From Bursaphelenchus xylophilus (lineage: Eukaryota; Nematoda; Chromadorea; Rhabditida; Aphelenchoididae), in NCBI GenBank assembly GCA_904066235.2, contig CAJFCV020000006.1, positions 8,556,001 to 8,620,000 of the forward strand: DNA of 64,000 nt, given 5' to 3'. Below are positions 20,174 through 30,470 of this stretch, piece after piece. Under the pieces are notes generated by a model. It did not search any database and was not told the DNA's origin. It saw only the letters and a program-made list of their open reading frames with translations. A program made the translations under genes and the position numbers. Each line of letters begins with the position of its first letter. Within the stretch, counting starts at the first letter, position 1.

Positions 20174-21358
20174 ATGACAAACTCTGCAATTTTTATAATT
20201 TTCTGCTTTTTCGTAATATCAGCAAGTGCTGATGTGACACTAATGCTGGTCAACAAATGCAAGAGAAATGTGTGGCCAGGTATTTATGGTCAAGGGACTA
20301 TCCCTGAAGGCGGTGGATTCAAATTGTCGCCACATGGAGAGAAGAATATTACGGTCCCATTCTCTTGGGTGGCTGGAAGAGTGTGGCCAAGGACTGGATG
20401 CAAAGGAGAAGGGGAACAGTTCTTCTGCGATGTGGGGGCTTGTGGAACCAGTTTTCAATGTAATGGGAAGACTGGGGAAGTTCCCGTGAGCTTGGCGGAA
20501 ATTACGTTGGCTAAGGATTCGAATGATCAGGATTAGTAAGTTCTCTACTGAATCTCTATTAAAAGCCGAGTAATTTCCTTACGCACGTTGCTTCGCGAAG
20601 TTTTATATAAGACCTGTGCGTTAGTAATTCGAGGGGCCCTTGGAAAAATTTTTTGCAAATCCTGACTCGGAGCCTCCCAGTCAAGAATCATGGGATTCTT
20701 GACTGTTGAAAAAAATCGACCCAGTCAAGAATCCCATGATTCTTGACTGGGAGGCTCCGAGTCAGGATTTGCAAAAAATTTTGACAAGGGCCCCTCGAAT
20801 TACTAACGCACAGGTCTTATATGGTGCCCCCTTCAATTTTCCTCACCGACGCCATTTGCCAATTATTCTCGCAGCCAAACTGCCCTTACTTTTAGCTACG
20901 ACATTTCCTTTGTGGACGGCTCCAGTATCCCCATGTCAATGGAGCCGCTTCCGGGCACTTTCGACAAACGTGACCCCAACAACAAATATGAATGCACCAA
21001 AGCTGGTGAATGCAGCGACGACCTGAAGAACGTCGTTCCGGAGATTATGAAGTTCAAGAAAAATGGGGTTACTCTGGGCACATATTCCGCTTGCTCGGCC
21101 ACAAAAAACGACCAGCTTTGTTGTGCCGGACAATATAATGTCCCGGAGAAATGCCGAGGAGAAGACTTTCCTCCGGAGTATTATAAAAACTTGAAGGCCG
21201 TTTGTCCAACTTCATACATGTACGCATACGACGACAAGACATCCACATTTACTTGCCGCGGGAAGGGAAGGCTGTCGCCTGATTATAAGATCACATTTTG
21301 CACTGAAGATGGCAAGGGATTGGATTGTAAAAAGTCAAAGAAGAAGAGAAAACGATAA
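20174..21358 (+). CDS. thaumatin-like secreted protein 2
   Basis: Exons 20174-20535 and 20896-21358, about 274 residues. The intron position matches the first gene. A signal peptide (MTNSAIFIIFCFFVISASA) leads into the same fold: VNKCKRNVWPGIYGQGTI, GWVAGR-like SWVAGRVWPRTGC, CDVGACGTSFQCNG, ISFVDGSSIPMSM, CSATKNDQLCCAGQY and YAYDDKTSTFTCRG. It differs by a C-terminal extension, DCKKSKKKRKR, strongly basic and absent from the first copy. Its function is unknown: it could bind acidic surfaces such as microbial membranes, or be removed. The 360-bp intron holds a near-perfect hairpin (20604-20822). AATAAATG at about 21402 is a likely poly(A) signal. Confidence 0.92.
20604..20822. repeat. palindromic hairpin element in thaumatin-like intron
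   Basis: The left arm runs ATATAAGACCTGTGCGTTAG onward for about 100 bp and returns nearly perfectly as CTAACGCACAGGTCTTATAT at the right end, with a loop of under 20 bp. Inside the arms is a further palindrome (AGTCAAGAATCATGGGATTC). It is transcribed within the intron and should fold into a long stem. It resembles a small palindromic MITE; no clear target duplication is seen. Confidence 0.85.
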
Positions 21359-21501
21359 ATTTGTTACTGTATGTTTCGGGAGTAGAAAACAAGGGCTGAA
21401 GGAATAAATGCATTTATCTCAACTATTTGGCAGTATTTTATATCGGAATAAACTTAAAAATAATCAAATTTTATTAATTGTCAAACTCGTTTTTTCAGAG
21501 T

Positions 21502-22613
21502 TTACTTTGCAATAACGACGGCCGGAGTAACTGAAATACTTTTTTCGGTGAGATCTTCGCGAAGGAACGCGCCAACGGTAACTTCTCGAAGTTGAGGGAC
21601 AGTGCAGAGCACAATTACACCAGGCATCAAACAATGAATGTCGAAGATGAATGGGATGACAACTCTCATGGTAAAAGTCTTGTCCAGGAATTGTTGTAGG
21701 ACTATCACCTAAAGGCAACACACTCAAGATGCTTCATTGTTAATTCCTCACCTGTGAAAACATGACCATCACCTCGTTTAGAAATACGATCATTGCACAG
21801 AGCACCATCCTCGAATTATTTTTGGTCAACGCTTTGTGTTTGAATCTGTACATTATCATCTTTATAGCACACATCAGGTTAAAAGTCAAAGTTAAAAGAG
21901 CTATCAGCATTGTGTACCAGACAAGGGCTGTTGACATGTGAGGCTGAAAATGTTCAACGATGGCAATATTATGCAAAGATTAAGCGCGACCTTTAACTTC
22001 CAACTTACCCCAAAAGTATAGCTATGATCGTATTCTAAAGTTACCAATCCGCTTGTCCTATTTCCCATTAAAATAAATCCTGCGGGCTTGAACAATAATT
22101 GCCAAGTCATTGTTGTTGGGATTACCAAATAAGAAGCACCAATAATTAATGAATGTTTTTGCCAAATATGATCGTAATGCAGAGGTAAATAAAGACTGGT
22201 AACTCGATTTACAGCCATCAGAAGTGAAGTGGTATGCCCCATAAAGATGAATTGATAGATCACAAATTTCAGAGGTGACCACCAGAAGGAGTAGTGGTTG
22301 AAATAGTCGAGGAAGTGGTCAAAGTAAAAGTTGGTATTGGGCAGCCGAAGATTGAGGTATAGTAAAAAACTGGAACAGTCCTGAAAAAGAGTGGATTTTA
22401 TATAATATTCCATATAATGTCATAATCTTAGGGAAGTCGATAATATTGCACTGAAAACCCCCAACTTACAACGATTCCTCCAAACAGCACAATTCTGTAA
22501 AACGCCGAGAAGAAATCTTTCCGTCGCTTCCATAGGGAAATCACTAGCTTACTGTAGAGAAAAAAGAGCGGACACGAGAAAAAGATGATGTCAAATGCCT
22601 CCAGGGTGTACAT
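21502..22613 (-). CDS. seven-transmembrane chemoreceptor, Srg-like, copy 1
   Basis: Exons (minus): 22470-22613 (ATG at 22613), 22009-22380, 21752-21943 and 21502-21708, about 304 residues. Hydrophobic helices follow the serpentine receptor order. The motif MAVNRVTSLYLPLHYDHIWQ after helix 3 is the NR...P..Y..IW signature of the Srg superfamily of nematode chemoreceptors. FFSAFYRIVLFGG marks the end of the first exon. A C-terminal tail after helix 7 (CTVPQLREV) is typical. It would sit in the plasma membrane, probably of sensory neurons; the ligand is unknown. A paralogue with the same four-exon structure lies upstream. An extra 5' exon with more N-terminal residues is possible. Assignment to Srg rather than a sister family is inferred. 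Confidence 0.82.
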
Positions 22614-23603
22614 ACTAAAACAAAAATCATTGAAACCCCAAGACTTTTGTTAATTTATGCCAGCAAAACGGATCCGGAATACACCACATGGCCGAGAAAT
22701 AAATAATTGAAATAAGCGGACAACGATTAGGAGAATGCAAAAAAAGCTTTTCAGATTACTGTACTAGGCGGGCCAACAAGTCTTGACGCGCTTGCACGGT
22801 GCACGCCGACCACGCACGGTGCAAAATCGATGCTCTTGAAATGTATTGAAACGACACAGTGCGTTTTTCTTTCGCAATGTGCTTATTGTTTGTCGCACAA
22901 AGCATGCAACATGTCCAGATTTTTTGGCACGCCCAGTACCAAAAAGAAGACCTTGCCTTGGTGAAGTGTCGATAAATAATGCTTCAGTTTTCGAAACACC
23001 TGCAATTTTAGGGTCATTCTGGTTCCAACGTCAACTTCGATTGAACCGAAATTTCTGACCCTCATTTTGACTTCATTAAACCCTTAAACTCAATTACAAA
23101 AAGTTCGTAAAGACCGTACGAAACACACGCCATAGCCAAAGTAAGAACAGAAAGTTTCTACAGCCATCCTCACTAATTCACACTTTCAAGCAGTAACTTC
23201 CAGAATGGGTGATGGAGATTAAAATACCTGAATTTCGTGGTCACTGGCCCCATGTAAATTTGCACTCAGCCTGGGCTCAAAGTATTTCCAAATGACACTT
23301 GTTGAATTGTTTATTTCAGGCCCGATTTTTTCTGACTGTGAAGCATTTTGCACTAAAGTTCGTATTGTGGCTGGGAGAAAAGGTGAAAATTGAATCTTAA
23401 TCCTTGGAAAAAATAACCGGCGCCTGCATAGTGCGAGAAAACATTTTTTCTCCACGAATGACATACACTTCCCGCGCAATCTTTGTAATAGTCCTATTAT
23501 TTTTGAGAAGTCTTGAAATCAAAACGAATAATAAAAAGATGATGACACTTTATTTATTAATTTTTTTAATTTTGTAACAAGACTAAGTTTTCTACCCGTA
23601 GCA
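22614..23603. other. intergenic between chemoreceptor paralogues
   Basis: About 1 kb, promoter region of copy 1 and 3' flank of copy 2. The short frames have no splice context or recognisable content. Confidence 0.45.
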
Positions 23604-24959
23604 TTAATTTGACTTTAAGGAATTTAGCGGATTTAGCGGTTTGACGGAAGGTCTGGTAACGAACAGACTTTTCTCCACCGAATCTTCCCTAAATAGTCCT
23701 CCAGCGGCAACTTTCCGAAGCTGCGGCACGGTACAAATAATAATAAGAGCAGGCATCAGACTGTGGACGTCAAATATAAATGGGATCACAACTCGCATTG
23801 TGAGGTCTGGATCGAGAAGCTCTTCGCTGACAATTAGCTAAAATTTTATATTTTTATTAATCAAACTAACCTGTGAAATCATTACTAACGCTTCGTTCAC
23901 GAACACGATCATCGCACAGATCACCATTCTCACATTATTCTTCCTCAACGCTCGATTAGTGAATTTATGAGTAATTAATTTTATAGCACACATTAGATTA
24001 CAAGTCAGTGTTAAGAATGCAGCTCCCATAGAATACCAAAACAGTGCTGTTGACATTCGGGGCTAAAAATAGAGACATAATAACAGTATGTACTATTGGT
24101 AAACGAATGACTCAGTCATTGCTTTAGTTCTGAGCTGGGTAAACATTATTAAAAAGCGACTATCACTACATACTAACCTACACCAAATGTATAACTGTGA
24201 TCGTAATCCAACGCCAAATGTCCATCACTCTTATTTCCAGACAAAAAAAGCCCTGCGGGCTTGAATAGCAACTGCCATGTCAGTGTTGTCGGGAGCACTA
24301 AGTAAGCGCATCCAATAATCAGTGAATAATTCCGCCAAATTGCATCGTATTTTACGGGAAAACACAAACTTGTCGCTCGATTTACAGCCATTAAAAGCGG
24401 TGTTATATGGCTCATAAAGATGACCTGATATACGATGAATTTGAAGGGTGACCAGAAGAACGAATAGTGGTTGAAAATATCAAAGAAATGGTCGAAGAAG
24501 AAGGAGGAGTTGATGAAACGAAAGGTGAGGAAAGATATCACAAAGCTGGTACAGTCCTGAAATAGGATTGAGGTCATTTTACGACTAATCTGTGAATTTT
24601 TAAAATATCACAAAAGTCCTAAGAATATCCTTCCAGTTTTCATCAATAAAAATTGATTGATTTTTTATGTAAAGATTCGCTTCCCCGTTCAAATTTGGGC
24701 CTGAAAAAATTAATATGATCCTATCCAAGTTTCAGTAAGATCGGAAACTGCCACCGAGAGCATTTCCTCTGTTAGGTTCTCAGCAGTTTTTGTACCGCAA
24801 ACCACCAAAACTTACCAACATTCCGCCAAACAAGACGATTCTGTAAAATGCAGAAAAGAAGTCTTTCCTCCGCTTCCACAAAGAGTACACTAATTTTAGA
24901 TAAATACAGAATAATGGAGCTGAGAAGAGCAGTAAATCAATCACTACCCATACATGCAT
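23604..24959 (-). CDS. seven-transmembrane chemoreceptor, Srg-like, copy 2
   Basis: Exons (minus): 24816-24959 (ATG at 24959), 24182-24556, 23871-24062 and 23604-23837. The exon boundaries match copy 1 one for one. Shared blocks are SLWKRRKDFFSAFYRIVLFG, FKFIVYQVIFM, LLMAVNRATSLCFPVKYDAI, TWQLLFKPAG, YDHSYTFG, MVICAMIVFVNEALVMISQ and TMRVVIPFIFD. The tail is longer than in copy 1 and ends in a PLNPLNSLKSN stretch. The pair arose by local tandem duplication, the usual way these receptor clusters grow. Ligand unknown. Confidence 0.82.
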
Positions 24960-26299
24960 TTACCACTTATCTAAAAGAGGTTAAAGAAAAGTAATGGCAC
25001 AAAAATAAAGGAAGTAGAGTGTCTCGTCTAACGGTAACAGTTAATACACGACCAAGACCCGTAATTGGTTTAGGTGAGCAAGAACCAAAAAGAAAGTACA
25101 TAATTAAATACGTAAATCAGGGAGATTCCTTGGAGGAATGTAAGGATTTTTGGAAACTGTTTAATCATATTTTACACACCTGGGTTCAGTTTGGTTCAAG
25201 TCATGGGCGATGTGGACAAATAAATTGAGAGCTTTCCGCATTCATTTTTAGTTGAAAAACTACCTTATTTGTTTGAAACGAAATCAAAATTTTTTGTTTA
25301 TAAACCCGAAAAAGTGCCAAATTTTGATCAACATTCGGCCTGTCATATTAGTGTCTTTAATTAATTTCTTAGAGACAGTTAATTTAAATTTTTTCATTGA
25401 AAATAAGCATCACGGTTAGGGCGCTTCCCTGCCAAGATCTGACAGTTGTCTCTCGAGAAATCAGTCATGAAAACGATGATTTTCTATCTCAAATTCGCCC
25501 TTACAAAGAAAAAATCCTACTTTAGGCTGTGTTTTCCACAACTTCAGCGCCGCTTTACATATAAAAGGGTTGGTCTGTACTTGTGACTAATGAACCATTT
25601 ATAATATTAATAAAGCCCCACAAATAAAGCGCAGACTTGAAAGGCAATACCACAACAGACACGCCACACCTGAATGACAGTTGTAATGACTGAACGATAT
25701 TAGTATTTATATAATAATTGTAATCAAATACAAGGAAAGTAACAAGTCTAAGCGTTTGTAAGTTTCTAGGGAACCTTAAAAATAACAAGGAAGTACTGGC
25801 CAGAACTAAGCACGCAGTGGATTGCCGTTTCGTTGGCTTTATTTATTTCTTCATTGTCTGCTTTTTGGGTAATAATTAATTCGTAATTCTGCCAGCAAGC
25901 GTGTGTTTTTAATTCCAGAATTTTTAATATCATCTTCTGGCTGTTAGCTTGCAAGCTAATTAAAGTTTGCAAATATAACTTCTGCATAGCGCGAGCTAGG
26001 AACTTTGCATATGCTTTAGAAAGGATTACTCTAAAGTTGTGCCCAGTATGATTTCATTTTTCCTTTTTTCTCCACCATTGTACAGTAATACTTGTAGTAC
26101 CTAAACAGTTTGTCATTTTACTACCTTTCCTGAACCACTTACGCAAACATTTTTATGTTTTATATACCATGCAAATATTATAAAATAAGTCTGCTCACTG
26201 TTCAAATATTGCAAAAAAGTAACTTTTTGAATACGCGACGAATAAACAGTTTTGCGGGTTAGGTAAACAAAATCCGTATAACCGACTGATTCTTTGCGG
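24960..26299. other. intergenic
   Basis: About 1.3 kb. A 69-codon plus-strand frame at 25019-25228 and minus-strand frames near 25555-25987 have no supporting splice sites or known motifs. Nothing convincing is seen. Confidence 0.4.
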
Positions 26300-26307
26300 T
26301 ATATAAG
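26300..26307 (+). promoter_or_regulatory. TATA box of the YGYG-rich peptide gene
   Basis: TATATAAG lies 57 bp before the ATG at 26357. Confidence 0.7.
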
Positions 26308-26356
26308 GTCGATTTACCGCGGTATTTCCATCAAATTCAATTTGAAAATCCTCGAA

Positions 26357-26566
26357 ATGGCTTTCTCTCGCTCCACTTTGGCTGTCTGCCTTTTGGCCAT
26401 GTTTTTGGTCGGATTCTTGGTCGAAGAATCGGCCGCTCAATATTATGGATACGGAGGCTATGGCTATGGCTACGGATACCCTGCCTACGGCTATGGATAC
26501 TACGGAAAGAGAGCTGCTGGATTCGAGGGACCAACTGGAAGCCCAATCCAACATGGAGCCCAGTAA
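26357..26566 (+). CDS. small secreted Gly/Tyr-rich peptide (caenacin/NLP-like)
   Basis: A single-exon frame of 69 residues. A signal peptide (to about residue 27, ending EESAA) is followed by a [20 protein letters not shown] stretch, a dibasic GKR that could be a processing site with a C-terminal Gly for amidation, and a short tail ([17 protein letters not shown]). This layout is that of the YGGYG-type antimicrobial peptides of nematodes (NLP-29 and caenacin groups), made in the epidermis upon infection or wounding. That role is inferred from composition. A strong TATA box and AATAAA at about 26628 bracket a compact transcript. I started at ATG 26357 because the frame then opens directly with the signal sequence. 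Confidence 0.8.
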   Translation: MAFSRSTLAVCLLAMFLVGFLVEESAAQYYGYGGYGYGYGYPAYGYGYYGKRAAGFEGPTGSPIQHGAQ

Positions 26567-27697
26567 AACCTCTACCAATACCATCAAATTGACGACAAAT
26601 CCTGCGTCGGACTTTAAAATTTTACGAAATAAACAGATTTCTATGCGCTTTTTACCGTAATTTTGTTATGTAAAATACAGCAAGCAGGGAGTTTGTGTAA
26701 CTGAAATTAAACGAAAAAATATTTTAACGAATTTTAAGAACAGTCTTTAAAACTGTATCGATTGCACGATGCAATGAAAAAATTCGAATCCCTAATATTT
26801 TGACCAAGCTCGGAAAGAGTTTGGACTAGAATTTTCTAATTGCAAGACATCGGCGATTTTTAGAATTTTCTGGATTTTCTTTTATCTTTTCGATGAGGGT
26901 TTTTTGTTGTACAGGTAATGTGCTTCCGCAAAAAATCAATCTCTTATAAGCAAACATCGCAAATCAACTACAGAAAGATAATTTTTCTCTGACCGTCTCT
27001 ACTCGTTTCCCACAGACTCTCGTCTCGAACTCAATTGTTGCTCATTTTATCATTTTTTTATTTATTTCTCTTCCAATCCGACTCATTTATACCTTCACAT
27101 GTTTATTTTTTCAAGATTTAAAATTTCCCAAAAAAAATTGGTAAAGAGAGAATTGAAAAGATCAAGATTAAAATATTCAAATTTGGGAATGAAGACGGTG
27201 TTTTCTGACTGGAACATTTACAATATGCTTTATTTATTTAACCGAAAACTAAGCGAATTTGGAGGGATATAAATATGGGGTGAAAAAAAGTATCACAGCG
27301 ACAAGTGAATGTTTTCTGGGCTTTTTTGGAGCGCGGTCGGACTAATCAGTGGGGGCCTATTTACAATACTAAGTCGGTTAGGGGATTACCAAAGTAAAAT
27401 CAATAGCTTGGTGGGTTTTAACATGGGCTTAAGGCAAGAATTCGGGTCCGAAACCTCATGGAGAATATAATTTTTGGACAAATTTCGAACAAATGACAAT
27501 GTCAAGGCTTTAAAAGTTAAAATTAAGTAGGAAAAAAGTTAGTCAATGATTCGAAATTATCTTAGCATACTCTCCATTCAATTTTCGAACGACTTTGGCA
27601 AGACTGATATGTGATTTGAATACTAAAACAAAACTATATCCGATATGATCGTAATGCCATTTGATATGTGAAAATGCAAATAAATAGGTGAGTGGGT
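26567..27697. other. intergenic
   Basis: 3' flank of the peptide gene and 3' flank of the minus-strand gene ending at 27698. AT-rich, no supported exon. Confidence 0.45.
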
Positions 27698-30403
27698 TTA
27701 GCTGAACTTGACTACCACAAAGTTGGCGGATTTGAGGTCGGCGATTTCGTCGTCTGAGAGTTCTTGGAAGAAACTGATGCGGCCACCTCCATTTAGGTTA
27801 TACTCCACGGTGGATTTGATCTGAAAATGAAGGAAATTAAACCATCTTTCATAAAAACAACTTTTTTAAAGCCATAAAAACATAAGATTCCCTAAAAAAC
27901 CTCCTAAGTTTCATCAATGCTTATCATGAATAATATAATTTCTGCTCTAATGTCCCAAAAATATAAATAAAATGATCTCTCCTTACCTTAAGTTCGTCGC
28001 TGAGGGTCTCTTCGCCTTGCGCGATGGCCATAATTCGTTCGGCGATCACCGGCGACGGCAATTTTTTCCCATCAATGGCGGAGATCAAGGTCCCAGCTGG
28101 GGATGTGAATCCAGTCACGGAAGTTGCTCCGGCGACCAGAGTGAGCTCATTGTTGTTGCAAATCTCTGTGTGCACCTTGATTCCCTCTCCGTTCACACTC
28201 GATTCCTCTGTGGCCGCTTGCATCACTCCGGAAATTGCTCCGGCAATAAGAGCTTTTTTGAATCCCTGAGCCGAAGCCGGATGTTTCAAGGTGACCTCAG
28301 CTGGATTGGCTTGAAGAGAAGCCAAGACCAGTCCCAAATTCGTGGCAGCCTTGACGCTTTGGACCTTGCTTTCGTCCAAAACCGCAGCCAAAGTTGAGGC
28401 ATTCAGTGAGTTGAAGAAGCTGGAGGCTGGGTTGCTAAAGGCCTCTTTCTCGATGGGAACGCTGAGCATTGGGGTGCAAATCACCTTCGGATTTTCCATC
28501 AGGCTCCTGTTTCCATCCTCATTGAACGTGTCGAGTGCAGCGCCTGCGCATCGACCGCTATTCAGGGCATCAATCAGATCGGATTCGTTGATTAGTTCGG
28601 ACTTGGAAACGTTGACAAATTTCACGTTAGACTTGCATCGAGCCAAAGTTGAGGCGTTTACAAGGTTAGTAGTTTGAGGGAGGACTGGACAGTGAAGGGA
28701 GATGTAGTCAGCATCAGTCCAGATGTCGTCAAGGTGACGGAATTTGATTCCTCGGCGTTCGGCTTCCTAAAATGACAAAGATTAGTTCAAATCCCATCAA
28801 AAAATCAAAATTTCTGCCAAAAAATCGTTTCAAAAATCGCTTACATTCTTCGTGACCAAAGGGTCATATCCGGTAACTTTCATGCCAAACGCTTGCATTC
28901 TCTGGGATACTTCAATTCCTACTTTGCCGAGTCCAATGATGGCCAAGGTCTTGCCGAACAAATCTTCTCCGGCAAAGTCCTTCCTCGAACATTGGCCTTG
29001 TCTCATCGCAGCTGATGCCTGTGGCAAGTTCTTGGCAAGGGCCAGGATCAATGAGCAGGTCAATTCAGCGGTGGTTCGGGCTTGCGACACTAAAAATATT
29101 AATTTAGATGACAAATTCATTTTAGGTACCTAAATATCCACCTCAAATCTGAACTTAACAGACTGAATAAGGCCTTTAATTCAAAGAAAATAAACTTACA
29201 GTCTTCTGGGGTTGACCAGTTGTTCTTAATATACTTCTCGACATATTCCGAGGCCTGCTGAAGGGCTCCAAATTGATTCTGGAAGGCTGCTGCCGCCGCG
29301 GCCGCCGCTTGGGCTTCCTTCTCCTTCTTCCTGCTCTGAACTCGATTCAACGCCTTCATGAGCTCCGAGCCCGGCCTCGATTTTGTGGGAGTTGACTGGG
29401 TTGGCGGTGTCCTTGTGGAAGGTGCCGAAAGTCCCGCTAAGCTGAACAAGGCATTGAAATCGGGCTGGTTATTGCTGTCGAAGATCTTGAAGCTGTCAAA
29501 GGTCAAGCTGTTCAAATTCTCGTCGGGTGAGTGCGACTTTTCGCGTTGGTCTTGGAGTTGAAGCAAGGCATCGAGACCTTTTTTGGGCTGACTGGAACTG
29601 GTGTCCATCTCGATGTCCTCCAACAATCTGAGCGGAGAGGTCGTGGGAGAGGCTGCTGAAGCGGAAGTGTTGGTATTGCTCAAAGCATTGCCACTTTCCG
29701 AGACATTTGAGTGATTACTGCTCGTCGACTGGGCTGTTCCGTCATCTTCCTCCGGCTTGATCGCGTTTTGCAAGCCCTTGGCCCAACTTGCCCATTGATC
29801 CAGGTTGAGCGGAGAGGATTCGTTAATTTCGCACTTGATGCCGGCTCTCGGCGGGGTCTTCTGTCCATTATTCGCTGGTTTTTTCATCGATTCCTCGGCG
29901 GCCATCTTCATTCGGGCCCTCTTGTAGCCTCTCTCAAAGGTCACCTTCAGTCGGTTGTTGGACTCCTCGATCGTCAGCGGATTGCAGAAATGGTCCGAGG
30001 CCTCGGGCCAATCCGGATCATTGATCAGCAGGTCATTTTTGACCGCAATGCAGGGAACTGCTGGCAATTTTTCGCGAGGCATCAGCCGCTGAAGTCGATG
30101 CCGCAGAGCACGACACGCCATACAGCGATAGTAGACGGTCGTGAGACCGGACTGGTTGGTGAACCGGGTTTTATAAGCGAACTCGCGACGACAACCGGGG
30201 AAGGCACGGGAATCGTAGATCAGAATTTGGCGGCCATATCCGGACGGAGCATACACTGGGCGGATCGGGACAAAAGGAGGGAAATTTGCGGCCGGAGGAG
30301 CTGGATTCAGCATGCTGGTGATGCTCGCCATCGGCGCTGTGGACGGGAACAGAGAGCTGAGATCGAACCCGCCTCGGGCATCTTCTGTGGCTGTTTCGTC
30401 CAT
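27698..30403 (-). CDS. zinc-finger-like N-terminus joined in frame to a degenerate 3-phosphoglycerate dehydrogenase
   Basis: Exons (minus): 29200-30403 (ATG at 30403), 28845-29089, 27987-28766 and 27698-27820; phases fit and predict 783 residues. Residues ~1-400 are Ser/Pro-rich with a Cys/His finger-like block (YYRCMACRALRHR ... DHFC) reminiscent of FLYWCH-type domains, an Ala run and a basic coiled stretch, so probably nuclear. The rest is PHGDH-like: AELTCSLILALAKNLPQASA, the NAD loop GLGKVG, GYDPLVTKN, LHCPVLPQTTNLVN and GRCAGAALDTFNED, then a C-terminal ASB/ACT-like regulatory part. The first ~100 residues of PHGDH (half of the substrate domain) are absent. The usual Arg of the ARGG motif is replaced (VNVSKSEL) and the usual His of CPHLGA is replaced (CTPMLSV). 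A serine-synthesis enzyme is therefore unlikely. Two separate genes, with an alternative start for the second, remain possible. Confidence 0.65.
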
Positions 30404-30470
30404 TATTTTTGAGATTTTTACAATCTGAAATTAACCAAGAATTAGTCAAAAGCACTATATGTAATTTACA
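30404..30470 (-). promoter_or_regulatory. 5' splice acceptor / possible trans-splice site
   Basis: On the minus strand TTAATTTCAG ends at 30427, 23 nt before the ATG at 30403. It is either the end of a 5' leader intron or a spliced-leader acceptor. Confidence 0.5.

Noticed and set aside
29711..30412. 233-codon plus-strand frame
   Set aside because: Antisense to the well-supported minus-strand exon 29200-30403, with no splice partners.
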